Of a stretch of 64,000 nucleotides of DNA, positions 49,501-60,711 are shown one piece after another. Below the pieces are notes generated by a model that had not been told where the DNA came from, did not search any database, and was given only the letters and a program-made list of their open reading frames with translations. How positions within the stretch are numbered: position 1 is the first letter of the stretch; each line of letters begins with the position of its first letter. The DNA lies in NCBI RefSeq assembly GCF_954871325.1, contig NC_088775.1, positions 66,751,561-66,815,560 of the forward strand, given 5' to 3'. The translations under genes and the position numbers were made by a program. Origin of the DNA: Gordionus sp. m RMFG-2023 (taxonomy: Eukaryota; Nematomorpha; Gordioida; Chordodea; Parachordodidae).

Positions 49501-50468
49501 CTTTATAAAATTAATCAATAAAAATGACGGCTGTTGCTGTTGGAATTGAATTTGATTTTTATGATAATTATTTTATTTGATAATTAATTATAAGTATAAA
49601 ATAATCTTTATGAAAATATATTTCTGACGATCACAAAGATAATTTTTTATCCGGCAAAGAAAATAATCTACATAATTCACTCATAGAATAGCCAGGTCAA
49701 AAATCTCGAATTTAAGAAAAAAAAAATTTTTTTTTTTGGGGGGGGGGGGGAATATAAATCTTAAGATGGGGTTCGGATTTCAGTTATAATACTATTATTC
49801 ACAAATATTATCACTTTTGTTAAAAAAATAATTACTCATTTCGTATAATATAGAATTTAAGCCATACTATTTATATTTAAAGCGTAATAACTATTGGCCC
49901 AGTAATGGTCCCAATCTAGGATTTTGTACAAATATTAAGATATATAATGTCTATTTGTTAAAAAATTTTGAAAGAAAAAAAAGGGCAATTTTTATTTTAT
50001 AACCATTTCCGGTTTTTGGTAATAAAATTATTTTTAATATAATAAATTTTATATCATATTAAAGGGCTATTCTAGAGTTATTTAATAAAGTTTAAATTAT
50101 ACCTTTAGCTTAATTACTTTTTGAGATATTTAAAATTAAATATGGTGTATTTTGAACTTTTCGCGTTTCTAAAGATGGCCATATCTCATGAAGTAAGCTG
50201 AGTTGTGAATTAAAATGTTATATTATTGCTAGTTAGTGTATATACTACCATCATGCAAATTTTAAAAAAAATCGAAGAGGGTCGGGTTGAATCTTCAGTT
50301 GATTTGATATGGAATACAACATATGCAAAATTATTACTGGGCATATTATACTGGTGGGCTAATAATTCCCAAATATTATTCTTGTATATAATATTTTTAT
50401 ATAAATTATTATGTTTATTATACAACATATTCTTTAACTGATACTATAAAAGCTGTTTTATCTATTTT
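46587..50468 (-). CDS. MADF-domain DNA-binding protein, exons split by a transposon-bearing intron
   Basis: Minus-strand exons: 50468-50338 (AFIVSVKEY, then LYNKHNNLYKNIIYKNNIWE), 47146 to about 46995 (NSSLKALWKNLRDCFMRERL, KSGSQADHH), 46952-46875 (DCIDSDLIIDTIIPKGPPSQ), about 46835-46770 (ESIFSDSIISSCKYPKRRNN) and 46739-46587 (EHEKMKLELEMTKNRYNEY, stop). The first two together form the MADF fold (LY...YKN..W..LA..., LKALWKNLRDCF). The first intron, 50337-47147, contains the whole long-TIR transposon. In the first exon the frame shifts between KEY and LYNK, and the junction of exons 2 and 3 is ambiguous, so the gene may be decaying. No start exon was identified. MADF genes are found both in hosts and in Harbinger-type transposons. 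Confidence 0.62.
47172..50324 (-). mobile_element. Long-TIR DNA transposon of unassigned superfamily, in a MADF-gene intron
   Basis: The outer parts (47172 to about 47690 and about 49850 to 50324) are inverted copies of about 500 bp sharing atatgttgtattccat / ggaatacaacatat at the ends, plus ccatatctcatgaagtaag, tcccaatct and the agccatactatttatattta stretch at the inner limit. The interior (2.15 kb) holds a transposase-like gene on the minus strand. The flanking bases are AT repeats, so the target duplication cannot be read with confidence. Confidence 0.85.
47925..49389 (-). pseudogene. Transposase-like protein, CC..CxxC N-terminus and SDG/HGK core
   Basis: Minus-strand pieces in order. 49389-49012 has MSRKVISIPVKCCNPFK, LRNVLQWM and KICSSCRKLKK, a probable zinc-binding domain, and a Ser/Thr-rich linker. 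48997-48803 is a Lys/Glu coiled coil (INLEDQAKKDEAEIINQLKE). About 48830-48700 has a helix-rich stretch ending TAKQLVEEKGVLSNPK. 48515-47925 has the conserved core YYFSDGAVTQYKNKKNFVNL, AEWHFFATAHGKTPCDSLGG, KKLAARASLQRPY and GTQKYHLFIP. Proteins with this core are widespread in invertebrate genomes as uncharacterised proteins. The Asp of SDG and the H/D of HGKxxCD are candidate catalytic or metal residues; that is inference. The frame breaks several times between the pieces, so this copy is not functional. Confidence 0.68.
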
Positions 50469-50529
50469 CTAAAAAAAATTTTTAAATTTAAATCATAATT
50501 TTAACTTGATGATTCTTTGATTTTACATC

Positions 50530-50828
50530 ATCAAAAAATGTAACCATTGAATTCATTTCAAATAATTTAAAAATAGCGCTAAATCTTAAATTTTAAGATA
50601 AATTCACCAAAATGTGTATTTAACGAAGCAATATTTCAAAATCTTCGCGATAAACACAAAATGATTTGTGTTTTGAAAAAATCGCGGCGATTTGCTATCG
50701 CGTATCAAATCGCGCGATCGGTAACTATGAATGCGATATCATATTTACTGTATTTTGTATTTATCGCGTCTAAATCGCAATCACAATCGCGCCACTATGA
50801 ATTCAGGGTAAATAATTGCGACTTTATA
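50530..50828. repeat. MITE-like segment with clustered GCGAT/ATCGC motifs
   Basis: Between 50640 and 50815 the words tcgcg, atcgc and gcgat occur more than ten times in a very AT-rich setting. It ends with cgcgccactatgaattcaggg, which on the minus strand begins CCCTGAATTCATAGTGGCGC. It looks like one end of a hAT-type MITE; no partner end was found. Confidence 0.4.
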
Positions 50829-52374
50829 GGCTAATGATAATGCACGGTAAGCGTGCACTATTTTTTTCATGTTTTTCATAAATTAACAAGCACGCCAAAA
50901 TACGTCATATATTTATTTTTATGTAAATAAATAAATAAAATTACGAAAGCTCTCGTTTATAAATGTTCGTTTTATAATTATTTTATTTGAAAAACTAAAC
51001 AATTATTTAAACATTCAATATCGACATTCAATTTATATTATAAAAGTAATCGTATTTATATACACAATATTTAAAATTTAATGAAACAGGTTATTTCGCA
51101 TTCGCTCAATTCTGGCTGACTGAGATAAAAGATCAATACCATAATAATAAAATAATTTTTTAGATTAATCATTTTATATTATCATTTTATTATATTCAAA
51201 ATAAGGCTTCTATTTAGCAAGCGACAATAAAGACAAGAAGTATACACAGAAATAAACTATTGACAGGATTAACAAATTGTTATAAAGTATTCTCTTTTTG
51301 CCAAAGAATCTGATTTATATTAAATACACAAAGGCCCTTTTGAAATTTTTTTTGTTTTAAAATGTAGCTTTTGTTTTGATCCAAAGAAAAATTTATATTT
51401 TTTATAGTCAAAAAAGAAATAAACAACTTTTCATTATAATGTGAATTCTCATAGCAGTTTTGAATATGAATATTTTTTTAAAAAGCTTATATCATACTAG
51501 ATTCTTATGGATGAGCATCAAAGCAATTTTGATTTAGACAATGTAACTTCTAAAAGTCAAATAAATTTAGAGATAACAATATTTTTAAGAATATATTTAC
51601 TATTGACTTGAAATGTAATTATTAAAAGTTTTACCTAAAATTTTTATCTTACTCTATAATCTATTTAATAGGTTGGGGCTCAATTTGAATCATTTAATAA
51701 TTTGCAGGTATAAAGATAGCTAATATTATCCAATACTTTAAGAAACAAATATTTTTATCAATTTATATGTTGTCTAAGAATATGCATAAATGAGATATAA
51801 ATAATTCCCAATGAATCATAACATACAGTTTGATTTAATTTCATATATTAGCACTCAGAGGTTGATTTTATTTTTTCTGCATGTATTTTATCAAAAACAG
51901 TAGAAATTACCTGAGACCTTAAAATTTTGCTCACTGATGAAAATTCACTAATAAAATTTTTTTTTTTCAAATAATTTAGGCTTCCAAATTATTCCAAAGA
52001 ATCTTGAAAACCATAGTAGCTAATATAAGCTTCTCCAATTTTATTTAATTCTATTTTTAACAGCTATCTATAATATTACTCTTACTACTATTGCATAACT
52101 GACTTATTGGCTTAATCGCTGATTGAACTAAGTTAAATATTATCTACCCATTTTGGATTTCAATTTAAAATAAATTTTATAATTCAATTTTAAGTTGTTT
52201 TACTTCTTATACTTATTGGTTAAAATATTTCAATTAAGTTAAGATAAAAATCAATACCACAAACACTATAATAAAATAATTATTTAGATTAAACAATGTT
52301 TATTATCATTTTATTATATTCAAAATAAGGCTTCTATGTAACAAGTGACAATAAAGTCTAGAAGTATACAATAG

Positions 52375-52663
52375 TGTTGATTGATCATATATTTAAATAA
52401 ATTTAAATAATTAATCTTAAATTTAAATAGTTAATCTTATATTATTAATTGATATGTTTGATATAATTTAACTATTTCACCATAGTCGACTTTGGTTATT
52501 TTTAATTTACTTATTATTCACTAAACGTGATTGTAAACATTTGTTATATTATATATTTTTCAATTAACTTTTATATATATATACTGATATATTTTTAGTT
52601 CTTTTAGATATAGAATAATAATAAAATATTTTAAAAAATAATTAATTTGAATAGCTTACTTCA
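52375..52663 (+). repeat. Left LTR of the Ty3/gypsy element
   Basis: 289 bp, nearly identical to 58221-58515, with terminal TG and CA. The following bases, ttgtgccccggttacgg, are a candidate primer-binding region; no tRNA partner is assigned. Confidence 0.93.
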
Positions 52664-53359
52664 TTGTGCCCCGGTTACGGTGGTACGTTTTTTCGTTTTT
52701 CTTTTTTAAAAATAAAAAGTATATAATAAAAGTTTAAAAAATTAAAATATATCCTTACCTTAAAAATAATTTTCTTTCGATTTCTTTTGTAAAAATAAAA
52801 AGTAAAGGAATTACTTATCAAATTCGTCGTTGGATATTGGAGATGATAAAAGGACAAATAAAATTTTTTGACTTTTCTTTTCGATAGTCAAAATTTTATC
52901 CAAATTTACAAAATTATAAAAGGGTATAGAAAATTTTCCCTATGATACGTTATTAAATAAAAATTTACGCGATGCTTAACAGACAGTCTATAGAATATTA
53001 ATAAAAATTTTTTAATTTTCCTTCATAACTTAAAGTAGTATGAAATTCTTAGTGACGAGTCAAGTCTAGATATTTATAGATAATTCAAATTAAAACTTAG
53101 TGGACTAAATCCTCTTTATAAATTAGAATTAAATTTTTCACAGACAAATTATATTGAAACTTAGTGGACTAAATCCTCTTTACGAATTTGAATTAAAATT
53201 TTTATAGACAAACTATATTGAAACTTAATGGACCACATTCTCTTGATTAAAATTAAAATTTTGTATACAACTCAAATTTGAATTTAATGGACTACATGCA
53301 TATTTTGCTTTTACGATTTTAAAAATTGAAAGTTTACTTTACTTAAATAAAATTTTATC

Positions 53360-54600
53360 ATGGACGAAAAATTAACTCTTACACACACTCAATATGTTCC
53401 TAAATTTCCCAAGTTATCAAGAAAATTATCTGAGACTTATCTTAACTTAATTGAAACATACTTTGAGGGACATATCGAGTCAGACTCATCTAAAGTTAGG
53501 ACACTACTATGTAGCTTACCAATTGAGATTGTAGACCAAGTTACGTCGATATGTTCTAAAGCACAGTTAAAAGACTTTAATATTGTTTTTGGTAAATTGA
53601 AACTAATAATTCCAAGTGAGGACATGAATGTTAATATAAAAAACTTTAACTTAGCGGTACAGGGTGCCGATGAGTCCTTCCATACTTTTTTAATATTTCA
53701 AAACTTCATAAAAAATGTGATTTTGATAACGATACGAGAATGATTGAGAAATTAATAACTTGTTCTTTAAATGATAATATCAGAAGTAAGTTAAATAAAC
53801 ATAAGCACGAAGGCTTAGATAAGATGATGAAATTAGGAGTTGAGTTAGATGGCAGCAATATTAAGCCGGAGATTAGCGATACAAATTATATAGATAAAAA
53901 CGAAAATTTTATAAAAAATGATTCTAAAACTTTTAATAGTAAGGGGAATCTTAATAATTTTAGGCCAAGTGATATAAATAGCAGAAACTACCAAAACAGT
54001 AATTTCCGAAATAACGAGGGTCACTCTAGAAATTTTAGTAATAATCAATCTTCAAACAACTACAATTCAAACAATTTTGGTAGGAACAACGCTCGGCAAA
54101 ATTTTAACTATAATTCAAACAATTTTGGTAGGAACAACGCTCGGCAAGATTTTAACTATAATTCAAACAATTACGGTAGGAACAACACTCGGCAAGATTA
54201 CAATAACAATTCAAACAATTATGGTAGAGGTACTTGGCAAAACAACAACAATTCACTATTACGGAAGAAACTCCATGTGGCACAATAACAATAATGCAAA
54301 CAATTATGATAGAAACAATGCCTGGCAAAACAACAACAATTCAAACTATAACGGAAGAAACTTCAGGTGGCACGATAATAGCAATTCAAACAATTATGAT
54401 AGAAATAATGCCTGGCATAACAATAATAGAGATGGTGGAAACAATACATGGAAAAACTATAATCTAAGAAAACAAATACAATATCATGATCAGAGCCAAA
54501 GTAATAGCAACAATTGTAATATGAATATTGAAGAGATTGTGGAAAATAAAAATGATGTTACACAAAATAATAATGATAGTGATTTTAATACAACAATTTA
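53360..54600 (+). mobile_element. Gag-like region of the Ty3/gypsy element
   Basis: Fossil part. The N-terminal region resembles arthropod gypsy-type Gag (SRKLSETYLNLIETYFEG). The later part is dominated by Asn-rich repeats (NNFGRNNARQ and similar) built from a 48-bp tandem unit at about 54062-54240. No zinc knuckle is evident. The region is broken. Confidence 0.7.
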
Positions 54601-54629
54601 ACCGAGCATAAACTCAATGACAATGCATT

Positions 54630-57407
54630 TATGACTTCCTTAAAAATAAACGATGTTACCGTTACAATGCAAGTCGATACTGGATCTAAATTCACAATTA
54701 TACCTCCTGATATGGCTAAACAAATAGGTATTAAAGATCTTAAAAAGTCCACTCTACAACTCACAGCTTATGATGGAAACTTAATTAAAATTATTGCGTC
54801 ACTCAAGTTAAAGTAACCTACGAAGGTATCACCAAACACTTGCAAGCCGTGGTAGTTAAATCTAATAAAAATGTTATTGGGACGTATGTGGATTAATGCC
54901 TTTAGTGATATTTTGAACAAATTTATAGCAAACATTGATACCAACTATGAAGATGAAATAAAGAAATTAATAAAAGATTGCGAATCTAAACTGACTAAAA
55001 AACCGATCCAAAGGGAATGTCAAGATATATCTACGTAATGACGCCAAACCGAAAATCATACCACCTAGACGGTTACCTTATTCAAAGATAGACGCTGTTA
55101 CTAGAGAACTTACGAGATGGATAGGAGATGGAGTCATTGAGCCGGTAACAGATGTCCGATGGGCAAGTCCGATAACCGCTGTCTACAAGGATAATGGGAG
55201 CGTTAGGGTTTGCGCCGACTTCAAAGACACTGTCAACCCAGCCCTTGAGGACTTCAGATACCCACTTCCAAGAATAAACGATCTTATCGCTAAGCTCAAG
55301 GAAGGGAAGAAGTTTACCAAGATAGATTTCAAGGATGCGTTCCTACAAATTCCCATCGACGAAACCTGCAGAGACATATTAACTATATCTACACACAGGG
55401 GGTACTACCGGTTTACCAGACTTCCTTTTGGGTTAAAGACTTCATCTGCGATTTTTCAACAAATTATGGATCAAATTTTCGGTGACATGAAAGATGTCGT
55501 ATTTTATATTGATGATCTACTAATAACGGGAAGTAGTGACAAAGTTCAATCAACAACATAAAAAGGTTTTTGAAAGAATACTATCTGCTTAGTGCCTAAT
55601 TTTGCAAATAGCTTATTTTTCAAAAAAAGTCTAAGGTTCTTAGGACACGACATCGACGCCAATGAGATCCACGCCAACCATGACAAGATCGAGGCGATCG
55701 TTAAAATGCCGGAACCAAAATCAGCCGCGGAATTGTCAACGTTTCTAGGTATGGCCGGTTACTACAGAAAATTTTTGAACAACTTCGCTGAAATAGCTGA
55801 TCCTTTATACAAGATTGTCATCAAAAAAAATGGGAGTGGAATTTGGAACACTCCAAAAGTTTTGATGATCTAAAGACATTGATTAGTCTTCCTCCAGCTT
55901 TGACGTACTTTAATCCTGAATTACCCATCGGAATTGCGACTGATGCATCTAAAAGAGGTTTAGGAGCTGTTTTGTTTCACACCGAAAAAGATGGCAAAGA
56001 AAAGCCAATAGCTTTTGCCTCGAGAACGTTAGCAAAGTCCGAGACAAACTATACCAATATTGAGCGTGAAGCTCTGGCCATTATGTTTGCAATCAAGAGA
56101 TTCCAAGAATACTTGATAGGGACCAAGTTTACTATTATAACCGACCACAAGCCATTAATCCATATTTTTACCAAAGGACTGAAAGATAATAGTACCATGT
56201 CCTTAAGATTACAAAAGTGGAATATAATTTTAGGGGGTTACGACTTTAACATCAAGTTTAAAGCTGGCAAATATAATGTTGTTCCTGATTGCCTCTGGAG
56301 ATTACCACAAGTAGGTGTGGATGACGCTATTGATGATTCGCGATTATAAATGACTTTGGCGATATACCTCTGAGTTTTGACCAAATACGCGATCAAACAT
56401 CCAAAGATTTTGAACTATCTCAAGTTATGAGTGACATAAGAAATAATGTGCCTATCCAAAATAAAATTTATGAAAATATTGAATACGAACTAAGTATCAT
56501 TAAAGATTGTCTGTACAAAAGCGACAAAATAATAATTCCATCAAGTCTGAGAAAGAACATACTGAAGGCGTTACACGAAGGTCATTTGGGAGCAGGTAAA
56601 ATTAAATCCTTAGCCAAAGATCGTATGTGGTGGTCTGGTATGGTCAACGACATTGATTTGGAAGTCAAAAATTGCGATGATTGTAATATTTATCATGACA
56701 ATCCAAAGAAAATACAAAATACATGGGTAGCAACTAAACCATTTGAAAGGATACACATAGATTATGCGGGTCCATTTTTTACAAAGAATTGGTTGATAAT
56801 CGTTGATGCTTACAGTAAATTTCCGGTTATAGTTCCGGTAAAGAGTATTACGACTGAATTCACGTTAAAGGAAATTTATAAAACTATTTCACTATTTGGT
56901 ATACCTGAAACCATTGTTACAGATAATGGTACCAATTTCACGAGCAAAGATTTTGAAAAATTTTGCAGCAATTATGGTATAAAACATGTACTAACGTCGG
57001 CCTACCATCAGCAATCTAATGGACAAGCTGAACGTATGGTGAGAACATTTAAAGCTCACATGAAAAGAAACATAAAGATTGACTTAGAAACTGCGCTGGA
57101 CAGATTTTTGTTCAACTATAGAAACACGCCGAATGACACTACGGGAGTTACACCGTCCAAGAGAATGTTTAACCGCGACATTAGAAGGGATTTATTAAAA
57201 CCTTTGGAGGATAAAGTTGATGAAGTCAACATATCGTTACCACGAAATCGAACTTTTAATAGAGGAGACTATGTTTGGTATAAGAAACAGGGTGATGATA
57301 CGTGGTGCAAAGGCAGCATCAAGCTTAAAGAGAGTAACACCATGTTCCAAGTTTATACTGATAAAGGGATAGTAAGAAGGCATCTTGATCAGTTAAGGAA
57401 AAGATAA
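54630..57407 (+). mobile_element. Pol region of the Ty3/gypsy element
   Basis: Fossil part. The order is that of Ty3/gypsy: protease (VDTGSKFTIIP), reverse transcriptase (FKDAFLQIPI, FYIDDLL), RNase H (IATDASKRGLGAVLF, IITDHKPLI) and integrase (HLGAGK, DYAGPFFTKNWL, TDNGTNFTS, HQQSNGQAERMV). The integrase part reads clean; the region as a whole is lightly broken. Confidence 0.88.
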
Positions 57408-58220
57408 TGTTACAACAGTTTAAAATATTATGAAATTGACCCTAAGAATTCCTCTAAGGGGGGAAGTGTGGACACGAAGAATGAGATTAAGATACCAATT
57501 ACTAGACCAATAAGAATTAAAAATAAACCTGATTACTTAAAAGATTACGTGCTTAAAATTTAAAAATTAAACGCTTATAAAATATGAAACGCTAAAAAAA
57601 ATGTAAAACGCAAAAAATGTAAAACGCAAAAAATATAAAACGCTAAAAATATAAAACGCTAAAAGTATAAAACGCTATGATTAACTTAACACCTAAAAAT
57701 AAAATAATAATCATTATGATTTATCATTCCTCATTCTGGATTAAAATTTTATTCCTTATTCCATAAATTATCATTCCTTATTACATATTTTATTGTTCCG
57801 AAATTCAAAATTTTATTCGTGCATATTATTCATATATTTGATTTGATCAACTATTCCAAATTACATATTCCGATTTATTCCAAATTCCAATATTCGACTG
57901 GATTAATTATGAAACATGATAATAAAAATTTTGAGAAATGTGAACAACATACGATAAGGATATCAAGCCAACGATAACGTTCAACGATTTTATCAAACCT
58001 ACGCGATTGATTCAAGCCTACAAAAAACGTACAAACTCACGCAACTCTAATAAACGATTTTATCAAACCTACGTGATAGAATCAAGCCTACGAGAACATT
58101 TGAGACTTATGTGCTAACCAAGATAAAACCGAGTACAATCGAAATGGGAAAAAACTTCTGGGACAACAAGCTCTCGATGACTGCTGAGAAGAAGCTTCGT
58201 TCTTTGTAGAAGAGGGGGAA
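57408..58220 (+). other. Ty3/gypsy 3' non-coding region with short tandem words
   Basis: Between integrase and the right LTR, aaaacgc-containing words (tataaaacgctaaaa) repeat about eight times at 57560-57685. A second pair of similar segments contains cgattttatcaaacctacg (57980 and 58053). No gene is seen. Confidence 0.6.
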
Positions 58221-58515
58221 TGTTGATTGATCATATATTTAAATAAATTTAAATAATTAATCTTAAATTTAAATAGTTAATCTTATATTATTAATTGATA
58301 TGTTTGATATAATTTAACTATTTCAATTACCATAGTCGACTTTGGTTATTTGTAATTTACTTATTATTCACTAAACGTGATTGTAAACATTTGTTATATT
58401 ATATATTTTTCAATTAACTTTTATATATATATATACTGATATATTTTTAGTTCTTTTAGATATATAATATTAATATAATATTTTAAAAAATAATTAATTT
58501 GAATAGCTTACTTCA
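58221..58515 (+). repeat. Right LTR of the Ty3/gypsy element
   Basis: 295 bp, partner of 52375-52663; the length difference comes from a few small indels. Confidence 0.93.
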
Positions 58516-58520
58516 AATAG

Positions 58521-60702
58521 AAATAAACAATAATATTGACACCTCTCCATATAATACCCAAAGGCCCTTTTAAGGGCCAGTTAAAAATTGTAGAAGAAAA
58601 AGAGTTTAAAGATAATAAAACATTAAGTTTTTGTTTCCATCAAAAGAGAAATTTATATTTTATATAATTCAAATAAAAAGAATAAACAACTTTTCATTTT
58701 AATGTGAATTCTCCTGATATAATTATGGAATAAATATTTTAAATTATATATTTTATTTGAATTTAATAATATCACCTTTGATTCAATTTTAACTATATTT
58801 CTTTATCTTAATTTTATTCTTAGCACATAAATTAAACTATCAAAAGTTTATAAAAATGATAGTATTCTTAAATCTTATTAGAAAATTTTTATTTTCATTG
58901 TTTTGCAAACTTGGCCTACATTTTGATCAATTCATTCGCAAATCCTATAATCTTACCTTATTTTCCAAAACATCTTTAATTTTTTATATATCTTACCCTT
59001 TTAAATAGCCAAAATAATGTAAAGCAGCGCATAAAAGTTTCCCTGTTCTTTATTATTGCATTATTTAGAAGTGACTCACTAAAACAAATATTTTTTGAAG
59101 GTCATTTTTTATTATAAGATATATAATTTATAAAAAAATATTTGTACTATTGATTATATAAAAATTAATATTAAATATTTTGTTTAAAAAATGATAGCGT
59201 TCTAATTTGATTTGAGCTTGTAGATATATTCCCAACTTTCACAAAAGAAAAATTTGAAGTTGGGACATTTGTGGTGTTTTTTAATGGTAATGTCAGTTTG
59301 GGCATATTATTTGGTAAAATCCCTTAAAGAAATAAATATTAAATATTATAAAAGTGGTCTATTACTAAAAGGATTTAATGGCCTAATATTAGTTCCATGT
59401 GGTAGTACTAAAATAAAATAATCAGGTATATATAATAAAAGTTATTTACAGAAACTGTGGAGTACATTGTTCATTTTTGCAGAAGTATCCTCTGGTAATA
59501 TCTTTTTTTATAATTGATTTGTATTTAATAGAGGCCCTACAAGAAAAACATCAGATAATAATATAATTAAGTAATTTCATTACTAAAAGAATCTTTTTGT
59601 CTATTATAATCACAAGAATGGATAACTATATTCTTATCTGATGAGCCAGCAGTGTGCTTTTTAGCATTAGCACATCCTTAAAATAATATATATAAAAAAA
59701 ATTAAATTAAGTTTATTTAAAAATCTAATCTAACAATATATAATAACCTATAAATGTTTGCATTGATGAATGTAAACTGGTAGAATCTTGAAAATATATT
59801 ATGCATTATTATAAAAATTTATAAAAAAATACTTGTGTTTTCAGAAAGAGTTTGCAAGGGTTTACTATTTGTGAAAATTTTTATTGAGGGAAAACTAGTA
59901 TCTAAAAAATATATATTGTAAAGACATAAAAATTTTTTTTGCTTTTAGCCAAAAAAAGTGATATCAATGTAACTCTAAAATATATAACCTTTCATATATA
60001 TCATATGCTTAAAGTTGTGATTATTTTCTTTGTCCATTATATTGATGTTATTTATTTGTTTTTCTTTCATCACTTTCACTTTTCACAAATAATATAAATG
60101 AATTTAAAGATCAAACCTTTTCTTATATTTTAGCATCTTTGCGTCTTTTCAAATATCCAGGACTCATTTTTTCTGGCATTTCAATATTTTTAATATTATT
60201 GAAATTGATTTCTACTTCACTAACTTGTTTCAGTTGATTTTCTAGTTTTTGTTCGACATCTTTTATATATATTTTTTAAAGTTTACAGTATATTATAATT
60301 CATTAAAAAATTTATTAATAAATTCTAAAAAAAAATGATTACCCATGTCATTAAATTTAAATCCTGATGTTGGATTAAATATATTGATAGCATGTTCAAA
60401 TTGTTCAATAATTTTAGGAATAGGTTGACATAGATCTTTATATACATATTTTAAGTATGTATAAATTTTGTTAAATGCATTTTGATTCAGGTAATAAAAT
60501 AGATTTTAAATATCCACAACTACAATTTGAGGGCAATACTGTTAAAGTTGAATTTCCTTCATCATGGGATGTTGATAATTTTAGCTGATCTAATATCCTT
60601 TTAAAAGCAGCATTGGTCAATATTTTTTGATATTTATAATCTTCACTATTTTGAGGATAACTAATTGGAGATAATTTTTTAAGATTCATAATTATTTTAT
60701 GA
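58521..60702 (-). pseudogene. MULE2 transposase, C-terminal half and 3' flank
   Basis: Inverse of MULE1 35215-37600. On the minus strand it contains NAAFKRILDQLKLSTSHDE and the start of the SWIM finger (CSCGYLKSILLPE), after which about 100 bp present in MULE1 are absent, removing the CRH half of the finger. The small C-terminal exons follow down to about 59190. The reading frame is interrupted by the foldback insertion at 60712. Confidence 0.8.
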
Positions 60703-60711
60703 TCCTTTTCC

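Larger units (their letters stand above)
52375..58515 (+). mobile_element. Ty3/gypsy LTR retrotransposon, 6.1 kb
   Basis: A Ty3/gypsy (Metaviridae-type) element bounded by two LTRs (52375-52663 and 58221-58515) that start TGTTG and end TTCA. A 5-bp target duplication aatag lies at 52370-52374 and 58516-58520. A purine-rich tract (agaagaggggga) precedes the right LTR. Internal parts in order are a gag-like region (about 53360-54600), protease (about 54630), reverse transcriptase and RNase H (about 54960-56340) and integrase (about 56430-57400). There is no envelope. It looks lightly broken, with roughly a handful of breaks, and is probably young because the two LTRs are almost the same. Confidence 0.93.
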
